Shown: in pieces, positions 6,914-12,523 of the stretch
Numbering within the stretch: position 1 is the first letter of the stretch
How the letters are laid out: the number at the start of each line of letters is the position of its first letter
Source of the DNA: Clostridia bacterium
GTDB taxonomy: Bacteria > Bacillota > Clostridia > Oscillospirales > CAG-272
Direction of reading: 5' to 3'
Assembly: GCA_900753295.1 (NCBI GenBank)
Contig: CAADYQ010000004.1
Span: 1 to 12,523, forward strand
Length of the DNA: 12,523 bases
Program-made: the position numbers and the translations under genes
The notes under the pieces: model-generated
Databases searched by the model: none
What the model saw: the letters and a program-made list of their open reading frames with translations, nothing else
What the model was told of the DNA's origin: nothing

Positions 6914-7336
6914 TCATATAACATAGTCGCCCGCGGAGGGATTGCAAAGAAGCTCCGCAAGCGTTATACCGTCAAAAAAATCAAGCGTCATATCATAATA
7001 TTTCTTCCACATCGGCAGTGTGCGGCAGAACGGCGCGCGCGAGCATGGCGCTGCGTTACAGCTCAGACACGCGACTGGCGCAAGATCGCCCTCGGTCGCG
7101 CGCAGTATCGCTCCCACCGTGCAGTCCTCCGGCTCAAGGCAAAGGCGGTATCCGCCTCCCTTGCCGTGAGTGCCCTCAACAAAGCCGTGCTTTGTAAGGT
7201 CGGGCATGATCTTTTCAAGATATTTCTGGGATATCTCCTGCCGCACCGCCACGTCGCGCATCGGTATGTACCCGCCGCGGTGCTCGGCAAGATCGAGCAT
7301 TACACGTATCGCGTATCTTCCGCGTGTTGATATCAA
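6914..7336 (-). CDS. Rrf2-family transcriptional regulator, probably Fe-S or cysteine sensing
   Basis: This 140-residue protein begins with the typical Rrf2 winged-helix start (MISTRGRYAIRVMLDLA) and has the recognition-helix region ISQKYLEKIMPDL (35-47) and the wing GKGGGYRL (58-65). Four cysteines, C90, C93, C98 and C104, stand where IscR and NsrR carry their cluster ligands; C98 and C104 keep the five-residue spacing. A [2Fe-2S] or [4Fe-4S] sensor is therefore likely, though redox cysteines without a cluster are possible. The start is a TTG (7336) overlapping the mnmA stop codon as TTGA (7333-7336), with AGGTGA six bases upstream inside mnmA, so the two genes are translationally coupled. 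Being last in a cysK-mnmA operon, it probably reports on cysteine or cluster supply and may regulate its own operon. Without a target site it cannot be told apart from a CymR-like or IscR-like function. Confidence 0.9.
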   Translation of the reverse strand: MISTRGRYAIRVMLDLAEHRGGYIPMRDVAVRQEISQKYLEKIMPDLTKHGFVEGTHGKGGGYRLCLEPEDCTVGAILRATEGDLAPVACLSCNAAPCSRAPFCRTLPMWKKYYDMTLDFFDGITLAELLCNPSAGDYVI

Positions 7337-8421
7337 GATCGCTCACCTGCTTTCGTTTTATTCAGGATAACGCCGCCGCCAAGCACGTTGTCCCCATCGT
7401 AAAATACCGCCGCCTGCCCCGGAGTTATCGCCCTCTGCGGCTCGTCAAATGTGACCGTCACTCTGCCGTCGGGACCCGGCGTGACCGTTGCGGGTTGCTC
7501 CGGCTGGCGGTAGCGTATCTTCACATTGCAGTGCAGGGGAGAGGACGGCGCCTCGCCGGATATCCAGTTCACATCGCCCACCAAAGCCTCGGAGCTGTAA
7601 AGCTCCGCACCTTCGCCGAGCACTACCGTGTTGTCGGCGCTGCGCACGGCGATGATGTATCTTTTTCCCGGCAGCGGGATCCCAAGTCCCTTGTGCTGAC
7701 CTACGGTGTAGCGTATGATGCCGCTGTGCCTGCCGAGGACCCTGCCGCTGCTGTCAACAAAATCGCCCGGCTCCGCGGCTTTTCCGGTGTGAAGCTCGAT
7801 CACACGTGCGTAATCACCGTCCGAAACAAAGCAGATGTCCTGACTGTCCGGCTTGTCCGCATTAAAAAAGCCCTGCCCGGCTGCAATGCGGCGAGCCTCG
7901 GTTTTTGTCATGCCGCCGAGGGGGAACAGCGTGTGCGCCAGCTCATCCTGCGTCATGGAGTAAAGAACATAGCTCTGATCCTTTGCGGGATCAACAGCCT
8001 TTTTGAGAAGATACCTGCCGCCGCTGTACTCTATGCGCGCATAGTGCCCGGTCGCAATGTGATCGCAACCCAGTATTTTTGCGCGCTCATACAGCTTACC
8101 GAACTTCATATATCTGTTGCAGTCGATGCAGGGGTTGGGCGTCATGCCCTCAAGGTAGCTGTCAACGAATTTATCTATGACCTTTTCCCTGAAATCATCG
8201 GAGAAATTAAAAACATAGTACGGCATTCCGAGCCGGTACGCAACGCTGCGCGCATCCTCTACGTCGTCAAGCGAACAGCAGGTGTGCGAGCGTGATATCC
8301 CTGCGTCCTCGTTGCTGTAAAGCTTCATCGTACAGCCGATGCATTCATTCCCGGCGTCTTTGAAAAGCCCGGCGGCGACGCTGGAATCAACGCCGCCGCT
8401 CATTGCGACAAGTATCTTCAT
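7333..8421 (-). CDS. mnmA: tRNA-specific 2-thiouridylase MnmA
   Basis: MnmA installs the 2-thio group on the wobble uridine of tRNA-Lys, -Glu and -Gln. It adenylates the base and transfers sulfur relayed from a cysteine desulfurase; it acts in the cytoplasm. The 362-residue protein has the family's usual length. Its PP-loop ATP site SGGVDSS is at 8-14. The two catalytic cysteines are visible: C98 in TPNPCIDCNRYMKFG and C197 in SQDICFVSDGDY. GHYARI (125-130) and a C-terminal beta-barrel domain (VGDVNWISG region onward) complete it. HTCCSLDDVEDA (46-57) is typical of clostridial MnmA. The ATG at 8421 has GAGAGAAAG upstream and lies 12 bases after the cysK stop. At the other end it overlaps rrf2 by four bases. 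No cysteine desulfurase gene lies in this window, so the sulfur donor must be encoded elsewhere. Confidence 0.97.
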   Translation of the reverse strand: MKILVAMSGGVDSSVAAGLFKDAGNECIGCTMKLYSNEDAGISRSHTCCSLDDVEDARSVAYRLGMPYYVFNFSDDFREKVIDKFVDSYLEGMTPNPCIDCNRYMKFGKLYERAKILGCDHIATGHYARIEYSGGRYLLKKAVDPAKDQSYVLYSMTQDELAHTLFPLGGMTKTEARRIAAGQGFFNADKPDSQDICFVSDGDYARVIELHTGKAAEPGDFVDSSGRVLGRHSGIIRYTVGQHKGLGIPLPGKRYIIAVRSADNTVVLGEGAELYSSEALVGDVNWISGEAPSSPLHCNVKIRYRQPEQPATVTPGPDGRVTVTFDEPQRAITPGQAAVFYDGDNVLGGGVILNKTKAGERS

Positions 8422-8433
8422 CGCGGCTTTCTC

Positions 8434-9366
8434 TCAGTCCGCAAACAGCGGAGTGGAGAGGTAACGGTCGCCTGTGTCGGGGAAGAGGACGACAATGTTC
8501 TTTCCCGCGTTTTCGGGGCGCTTTGCAAGCTCGACAGCCGCCCACAGCGCCGCGCCGGATGAAATACCCACAAGCACGCCCTCGTTTTTGCCTACCAGCT
8601 TGCCGCCTGCAAAGGCATCCTCGTTTGCAACGGGAATGATCTCATCGTAGACCTTTGTGTCAAGTACATCGGGTACGAATCCCGCGCCGATGCCCTGTAT
8701 CTTGTGCGGTCCGGCTACGCCGGTCGAAAGCACTGCGGAGGTCGCAGGCTCCACCGCCACGACCTTGACGTCGGGCTTTTGGGATTTAAGGTATTTGCCG
8801 ATGCCCGTGATAGTTCCGCCCGTGCCTACGCCGGCAACAAAAATATCAACGGCGCCGTCGGTGTCCTCGTAGATCTCGGGTCCGGTGCGCTCAAAGTGCG
8901 CACGGGGATTGGCGGGGTTCACAAACTGACCGGGAATAAAGCCGCCGGGGATATCCTTGGCAAGCTCCTCTGCCTTGGCGATGGCGCCCTTCATGCCCTT
9001 GGCGCCCTCGGTCAGCACAAGCTCCGCGCCGTAAGCTTTCATTATCTGGCGGCGTTCTACCGACATGGTTTCGGGCATTACTATGATTATGCGGTAGCCG
9101 CGTGCGGCGGCTACGGATGCAAGTCCTATGCCGGTGTTGCCGGAGGTGGGTTCGATTATCACCGAGCCTTCATGCAGAAGCCCGCGTGACTCGGCGTCGT
9201 CTATCATCGCTTTGGCGATACGGTCCTTGACCGAGCCGGCGGGATTGAAATATTCGAGCTTGGCAAGTATTTTGGCGTTGAGTCCGAATTTCTTTTCGAT
9301 ATGAGTGAGTTCAAGCAGCGGTGTGTGACCTATAAGCTGGTCTGCCGAAGTATAAATGCGTGACAT
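8434..9366 (-). CDS. cysK: Cysteine synthase (O-acetylserine sulfhydrylase) CysK
   Basis: CysK is a PLP enzyme that makes L-cysteine from O-acetylserine and sulfide in the cytoplasm. The 310-residue protein has the expected length and motifs: LIGHTPLLEL (11-20), NPAGSVKDR with the PLP-binding K47, the substrate loop PTSGNTG (73-79), the phosphate-cradling GTGGTITG and the C-terminal ISSGAA and PDTGDRYLST. The ATG at 9366 follows GGAGG with an eight-base gap. A longer in-frame start (9474) would place the promoter inside the coding region and is rejected. It is the first gene of an operon with mnmA and rrf2, 12 bases before mnmA. A consensus promoter and a dyad in the short leader point to control at initiation. 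No serine acetyltransferase gene is visible nearby. The assignment as CysK rather than CysM or cystathionine beta-synthase rests on overall match and length. Confidence 0.96.
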   Translation of the reverse strand: MSRIYTSADQLIGHTPLLELTHIEKKFGLNAKILAKLEYFNPAGSVKDRIAKAMIDDAESRGLLHEGSVIIEPTSGNTGIGLASVAAARGYRIIIVMPETMSVERRQIMKAYGAELVLTEGAKGMKGAIAKAEELAKDIPGGFIPGQFVNPANPRAHFERTGPEIYEDTDGAVDIFVAGVGTGGTITGIGKYLKSQKPDVKVVAVEPATSAVLSTGVAGPHKIQGIGAGFVPDVLDTKVYDEIIPVANEDAFAGGKLVGKNEGVLVGISSGAALWAAVELAKRPENAGKNIVVLFPDTGDRYLSTPLFAD

Positions 9367-9386
9367 TGATTTTTCCTCCGTTATGT

Positions 9387-9421
9387 CATGTCCAATGCCA
9401 CCAACAGAGTGGTTTGGTATG
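9387..9421. promoter_or_regulatory. Imperfect dyad in the cysK leader, likely operator or hairpin
   Basis: On the minus strand CATACCAAACCAC is followed by seven bases and then GTGGCATTGGACATG: an extended but imperfect inverted repeat (ATG/CAT, TGG/CCA, GTGG/CCAC pairs). It sits just downstream of the predicted transcription start (about 9427) and upstream of the ribosome site. A repressor roadblock, possibly the Rrf2 protein from the same operon, would fit, but an RNA hairpin is also possible. Confidence 0.5.
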
Positions 9422-9433
9422 TTGATTGAACGT

Positions 9434-9462
9434 ATTATATCACTCCAAATCGGATTTGTCAA
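9434..9462 (-). promoter_or_regulatory. Consensus sigma-A promoter of the cysK-mnmA-rrf2 operon
   Basis: On the minus strand: TTGACA (9462-9457), 17 bases, TATAAT (9439-9434). Transcription would begin near 9427, leaving a leader of about 60 bases. That is too short for a T-box or S-box riboswitch, which are the usual leader controls of sulfur genes in Bacillota. Confidence 0.92.
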
Positions 9463-9474
9463 TAGGTCCTGCAA

Positions 9475-9694
9475 AATTTTTTTGCTTTTTTATCCCGGCA
9501 TTGCGTGGGATGCATCGCAGCTCCCGCCGGTGACATATATAATTCACAATATGTATCTTATGGAAAAGACGCCGAAGGATCAAACGCCGGCGCCTGCAAA
9601 GCCGGATGCGAAAATACAGAGCCGATACCCGTCAGCCTTTACAGGCACAGGACATAGGCTTTTTCTTTGGCGTAAAAGAGCGTCAAAATAAACG
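9475..9694. other. Intergenic stretch without a supported gene
   Basis: These 220 bases lie between the divergent cysK operon and the SGNH hydrolase gene. I see no known RNA element. A 46-codon plus-strand reading frame starts at ATG 9551 and ends at 9691 (MYLMEKTPKDQTPAPAKPDA as its first part). It has no ribosome site and only an isolated TATAAT (9538-9543) before it. It is probably chance or a remnant. The -35 box of the next gene follows immediately. Confidence 0.4.
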
Positions 9695-9723
9695 TTGAAA
9701 TTTCGGTCAAAATGTGTTATAAT
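9695..9723 (+). promoter_or_regulatory. Sigma-A promoter of the SGNH hydrolase gene
   Basis: TTGAAA (9695-9700), 17 bases, TATAAT (9718-9723), one mismatch from consensus. Transcription would begin near 9730, giving a leader of under 30 bases with the ribosome site AAGAGGA (9745-9751) six bases before ATG 9758. Confidence 0.88.
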
Positions 9724-9757
9724 AATCGCAATAAAACACAAGATAAGAGGATCAATT

Positions 9758-11206
9758 ATGACACAGAGACGTAAAATGGCACAAACAGTATTGGCAATTG
9801 CCGTTATTGCCACGCTTTTTATGACTTCATGCACATGGTCCGGCGGTACTACGCCGGAAACGCTTCCCCAAAATCGGTATCCGCTGAGCTTTACCGGCGC
9901 GGTCAGCGGTGTTTACGACGGATCGGCGGCACTGACGATCGATATACCCGATATTATCGAGCGCACCGATGTAACGGTACCTGCGTATGTGAACCTTTTG
10001 CCTATGTCCGTGGATGGATCGGATATGCCTTTGGATGGCGTTGGATACAGGCAGGAGTGCGCTCTCGGCGGCAACGGCGCGGAGCGTAGCGCGGCAGGTG
10101 TCGGTGTATCTGGCTTTATACCGGTAAAAAAAGGCGATGTTATACGCGTTGCGGACCCGGAAAAAAAGGATTTTGATACCGCACTCGTGTTTGCGCTCTA
10201 CGGAAAGGAAAAGAATGCACCAGGTAATGTGGGAAAAACGGTCGCAGACATACGTGATGGAAGCGCATACGGTACGCTTGAGGTCAGCGGTAATACTGTG
10301 ACATGGGATACCTCCGACATTGCATATTATTTTTGGAACGATTTTGCTTTTCTAAGAGTGACAACGCATTCGGCAGATGCTATTGTTACCGTTAATGAAG
10401 AAATAACCGAGGTCAATGTGACGCAACGTTCGCTTGCTTCCGATATCAAGGTCGGAAGCTCCAATCTCGACATTGACATCGCAAAGCCGGTGCTGTCCGG
10501 GAAAACGGTGGTGTTTTTCGGCGACAGTATATTCGGAATGACCCGCGACAGTACGTCGGTGGCTGCGTATACAGCGGAATTCACCGGAGAAGATGTCTAT
10601 AATATAGGCTTTGGCGGCTGCCGCATGAGCACCCACCCGACAGAGGGATACTCGGCGTTTTCCATGTATGCAATTGCCGATGCAATATCAAGCGCCTCGT
10701 ACTCCCGGCAGGAGCAAGAGGCTGCCAAGGGTGAAAAATACTTTGCCGATCAGCTTGAAAAGCTGCGCGGTATAGACTTTGATAATGTCGATATGATCGT
10801 TATACATTACGGCACCAACGATTTTGCGGGCGGCGTTCCGTTGGACGATCCGACCGATGATGACAGCAGAGCCACCGTGTGCGGAGCCTTGCGGTATACG
10901 GTGAGAAAAATACTTGAACGGTATCCCAAGATCAGAATATTCATATCTGTTCCGATATACCGCATGTGGAACGCGACAGGCGCGGAAAAATATACGAACA
11001 AAAATGGCACGACACTGCCGGAGTATGTATCCGCAATGCGAAAGGTTGCAAATGAATTCAATCTTCCTGTGATAGACGGGTACGGCGGAATGGGTATAAA
11101 CTCAATAAACAGCCATGCTTATTTATATGACGGAACTCATTTGAATGCCTACGGAAGGCGAGTTTTCGGCGAATACATAGGCGGCGCGCTGATTTCCCAA
11201 AGATAA
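9758..11206 (+). CDS. SGNH/GDSL-type hydrolase lipoprotein
   Basis: This 482-residue protein is exported and lipid-anchored: a hydrophobic stretch followed by the lipobox MTSC, with lipidated Cys25. Residues about 40-230 form a beta-rich N-terminal domain of unknown role, possibly a substrate-binding sandwich. The SGNH hydrolase fold starts near 248. Block I is VVFFGDSIFG with nucleophile S257, block II contains NIGFGGCR with G287, block III is HYGTNDF with N354, and block V is YDGTHLNAYG with D458 and H461. All four catalytic blocks are complete, so it should be active, most likely as an esterase or deacetylase on a surface or plant polysaccharide. The real substrate cannot be read from sequence. 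The start at ATG 9758 is preferred to the in-frame TTG at 9695, which is the promoter's -35 box. The gene is visibly more AT-rich than its neighbours, a hint but no proof of separate origin. It is monocistronic. Confidence 0.93.
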   Translation: MTQRRKMAQTVLAIAVIATLFMTSCTWSGGTTPETLPQNRYPLSFTGAVSGVYDGSAALTIDIPDIIERTDVTVPAYVNLLPMSVDGSDMPLDGVGYRQECALGGNGAERSAAGVGVSGFIPVKKGDVIRVADPEKKDFDTALVFALYGKEKNAPGNVGKTVADIRDGSAYGTLEVSGNTVTWDTSDIAYYFWNDFAFLRVTTHSADAIVTVNEEITEVNVTQRSLASDIKVGSSNLDIDIAKPVLSGKTVVFFGDSIFGMTRDSTSVAAYTAEFTGEDVYNIGFGGCRMSTHPTEGYSAFSMYAIADAISSASYSRQEQEAAKGEKYFADQLEKLRGIDFDNVDMIVIHYGTNDFAGGVPLDDPTDDDSRATVCGALRYTVRKILERYPKIRIFISVPIYRMWNATGAEKYTNKNGTTLPEYVSAMRKVANEFNLPVIDGYGGMGINSINSHAYLYDGTHLNAYGRRVFGEYIGGALISQR

Positions 11207-11253
11207 AAAAAGGGCGTTAAAAAACTCAAATTGAGTTTTTTAACGCCCTTTTT
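11207..11253. terminator. Strong bidirectional terminator
   Basis: A perfect 21-bp stem (11207-11227 with 11233-11253) around a five-base AAATT loop starts directly after the SGNH gene's stop codon. GGGCGTT/AACGCCC lies in the middle, and A- and T-runs at the outer ends give a T-tail in both directions. It ends both the SGNH transcript and the minus-strand DUF1893 operon, whose stop lies three bases beyond. Confidence 0.95.
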
Positions 11254-11255
11254 GC

Positions 11256-11678
11256 TTACTTATTCGCCCCTCGCATTGCGTCGAGCTTTGCCGCTATCAG
11301 TCCGAACGCTTCGGCTATGTCGTCCGTTCCGGATACGGCGCTCTCCATCGGGCAGGGACCGTCCCCTGCGCGGTTCATTATGCGGTCGGTCAGCGTTTCC
11401 CACGTTGCCTTGACGCCGTGCGCCGCCAGCAGGTCGCGGGCGCTCTCCGAAAGCGTCAGCGCGTGTATTTCCTTCACGCCGGCTTTTATGAAGAGAACTG
11501 CCGCGGCTTTGCCGACCACACGGTCGGCGGCGGAATACCCCTTAAGGTCGCGTCCTTCGCGTATGAAGTCCACCATCGGAGCCACGCCGCGCTTGTCACT
11601 CGTCACAACATTTCCGCCGCGGCAGAGCGCCAGCGTGTGTCCCTCAAGGCTTTTTCGCGCAAGCTCGATATCAGTCAT
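11256..11678 (-). CDS. DUF1893 domain protein
   Basis: This 140-residue soluble protein matches the DUF1893 family along its length: an N-terminal LEGHTLALCRGG strand, a GVAPMVDF segment, the signature DLKGYSAADRVVGKAAA (44-60), LSESARDLLAAHGV (76-89) and the C-terminal NRAGDGPCPME (106-116). To my knowledge the family's structural prototype is a Thermotoga protein with a cytidine-deaminase-like fold, and no reaction is established. It is the last gene of the operon. Its ATG at 11678 overlaps the stop of the ECF-type gene by eight bases (ATGACTGA), so it is translationally coupled to it. That pairing suggests it handles or senses the compound the transporter brings in, which is an inference only. 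Confidence 0.9.
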   Translation of the reverse strand: MTDIELARKSLEGHTLALCRGGNVVTSDKRGVAPMVDFIREGRDLKGYSAADRVVGKAAAVLFIKAGVKEIHALTLSESARDLLAAHGVKATWETLTDRIMNRAGDGPCPMESAVSGTDDIAEAFGLIAAKLDAMRGANK

Positions 11679-12249
11679 CGTTCTTACCGAGCAGACGGCT
11701 AAGTCCGACTACCGACAGCGGTACGATAACCGCATTCAGCACAAGTCCGATCCAGCCTGTCTTTATCTGACTCCATATCATGCCTGCGGAAAGCGAGGTC
11801 ACATTGCGGAGAGCAAGCACGGAAAGCATAAAGAACGCTCTGCCGCACACCTCGGCAAGGATGACGGCGGGGAAGGTGAACCATGCATTCTTCTTTATCT
11901 TGTTCCCGAAAAGACCGCACACGGCTGCAAACACGGCAAGCTCAGCCATCATAAAGGGCAGTCTTGCCGCGGCGGGCATGGCGCTGCCTGCCGCCGAGGT
12001 GATGATAAAGCTCACAAGCGGGGAGGCAAGTCCTATGCCGATGCCCCATCCGGCGCCCATAAGACAGCCGCCGAGCAGGACCGGCAGATACATCGGAAGC
12101 AGAGTGACTCCGGCTTTCTGACCGAAGGCTATGTGGGCTATCTGCGGAAGTGTTACCGCAAGCGCGACGACGAGCGCCGCGACCAGGGTCTTTACGGTGA
12201 TTTTTACCGAAAGCGATGCATGCTTTCTTTCAAGTACATTTTCGATCAT
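11671..12249 (-). CDS. ECF-type transporter S component (substrate-binding membrane protein)
   Basis: This 192-residue integral membrane protein has about five to six hydrophobic segments. Its pattern TLLPMYLPVLLGGCLMGAGWGIGIGLASPLVSFIIT (key parts LPMYLPVLLGGCLMG and ASPLVSFIIT) and the following MPAAARLPFMMAELAVFAA are typical of energy-coupling-factor S components for vitamins or vitamin precursors. The S component binds the substrate in the membrane; the energising EcfA/EcfT proteins are usually shared and encoded elsewhere, and none is present here. The ATG at 12249 has AAGGAG nine bases before it. The TTG at 12258 would overlap that ribosome site and is rejected. The gene starts five bases after the Fe-S reductase stop and overlaps the DUF1893 gene. 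The substrate cannot be assigned. Confidence 0.85.
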   Translation of the reverse strand: MIENVLERKHASLSVKITVKTLVAALVVALAVTLPQIAHIAFGQKAGVTLLPMYLPVLLGGCLMGAGWGIGIGLASPLVSFIITSAAGSAMPAAARLPFMMAELAVFAAVCGLFGNKIKKNAWFTFPAVILAEVCGRAFFMLSVLALRNVTSLSAGMIWSQIKTGWIGLVLNAVIVPLSVVGLSRLLGKNDD

Positions 12250-12254
12250 GATTT

Positions 12255-12523
12255 TCAACTCCTTTTTGCGTCAAAATAATCGGATATCAGGCTCATTTTC
12301 TCCTGCTGTTTTACCCCGAACGGACAGCGGCTGTCGCAGTGGCCACAACCAAGACAGTCGTTGGCTTTTACGGTGAGCTTGCTGTAATGGTCATGCGGCC
12401 ATTTTGTCTCCGGTAAGAGAAAGGTCGTAATATTTGTTTACAAGTCCTATGTCGATGCCTGCGGGACACGGCTCGCAGTGGTTGCAGTAAACGCAGTTGC
12501 CGATAGCGGCTACCGGCGTAAAG
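12255..12523 (-). pseudogene. Aldo/keto reductase, C-terminal 4Fe-4S dicluster part, frameshifted (N-terminus off the window)
   Basis: The visible part is the C-terminal ferredoxin-like domain of the predicted aldo/keto reductases of the COG1453 type. NCVYCNHCEPCPAGIDIGLV, then NKYYDLSLTGDKMAA, runs in one frame from the right edge to a TGA at 12391-12393. DHYSKLTVKANDCLGCGHCD, then SRCPFGVKQQEKM, runs on in the next frame to the stop at 12255-12257. Both cysteine clusters (CxxCxxCxxC and CxxCxxCxxxC) are intact. The family carries GDxMAxDHY without interruption, and dropping one base (12393) restores exactly this. So the reading frame is broken by a single extra base: a true mutation, an assembly error, or less likely programmed +1 shifting at GCA-TGA-C. 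It is the upstream gene of the ECF/DUF1893 operon, and the ECF gene's ribosome site lies in its last codons. Confidence 0.85.

Noticed and set aside
7324..8295. 323-codon plus-strand frame opposite mnmA
   Set aside because: It is a shadow of mnmA, which has every catalytic motif; the opposite frame shows no family features, promoter or ribosome site.
9364..9430. T-box or S-box riboswitch before cysK
   Set aside because: The leader from the predicted transcription start is only about 60 bases and contains no T-box or S-box landmarks or terminator.
9367..9474. N-terminal extension of CysK to 9474
   Set aside because: The extension contains the complete consensus promoter and the leader dyad; the CysK family starts at the ATG 9366, which has a good GGAGG ribosome site.
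9695..9757. Extension of the SGNH protein to a TTG at 9695
   Set aside because: The TTG is part of the -35 element and the extension would put charged residues and a second hydrophobic stretch before a normal lipoprotein signal peptide.
11317..12279. 320-codon plus-strand frame opposite the DUF1893 and ECF genes
   Set aside because: It crosses two well-supported genes and their overlap, with His/Lys/Arg-rich non-protein-like sequence; an antisense shadow.
1..12523. tRNA, rRNA, CRISPR, insertion sequence or prophage elements
   Set aside because: I saw no cloverleaf, spaced direct-repeat array, transposase or phage gene; the repeats present are terminator stems and short operator-like sites.

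Overview
The window looks like a stretch of a Clostridia-type (Bacillota) chromosome, plausibly from an uncultured, gut-associated Oscillospirales-like lineage. This is inferred from a spore-coat CotF-like protein, a clostridial-type MnmA, an Rrf2 regulator, an ECF transporter S component, many MKKK-type lipoprotein signal peptides, consensus sigma-A promoters and moderately high GC. No species can be named from the sequence alone. There are no RNA genes, CRISPR arrays, insertion sequences or phage genes, and no gene-free stretch exceeds 300 bases.

Layout. (1) 1-1157, minus: a lipoprotein of unknown function, cut by the left edge, with an internally duplicated domain. (2) 1255-1698, plus: a CotF/ferritin-like spore coat protein, then a strong hairpin. 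(3) 1788-3629, minus: a FAD-dependent oxidoreductase with an added C-terminal beta-sandwich. It is divergent from (4) 3841-5886, plus: a secreted beta-helix (pectate-lyase-like) lipoprotein. Each of these two has its own near-perfect sigma-A promoter in the shared 211-bp gap. (5) 5952-6738, minus: an unknown protein whose best start (good RBS, ATG) is out of frame with its body, so it is probably frameshifted. Its promoter region carries three copies of a CTACCGACA element. (6) 6914-9366, minus: a three-gene operon cysK-mnmA-rrf2, with a perfect promoter before cysK, an imperfect dyad in the cysK leader and an intrinsic terminator after rrf2. (7) 9758-11206, plus: an SGNH/GDSL hydrolase lipoprotein. 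(8) 11256-12523, minus: a tightly packed operon of an iron-sulfur aldo/keto reductase (cut by the right edge and frameshifted), an ECF-type membrane S component and a DUF1893 protein. A 21-bp bidirectional terminator separates (7) from (8).

How the genes may work together. cysK, mnmA and rrf2 form a sulfur unit: cysteine synthesis, tRNA 2-thiolation (which takes its sulfur from cysteine) and a cysteine-rich Rrf2 regulator that may sense Fe-S or cysteine status. The FAD oxidoreductase, the beta-helix lipoprotein, the SGNH hydrolase and the left-edge lipoprotein suggest surface processing of polysaccharide. The right-hand operon couples membrane uptake of a small molecule to a redox enzyme and a small, probably deaminase-fold protein; its substrate is unknown.

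Two genes (5952-6738 and 12255-12523) each carry what looks like one surplus base. They are either genuine frameshifts or assembly errors, and this is the first thing to check in the window.
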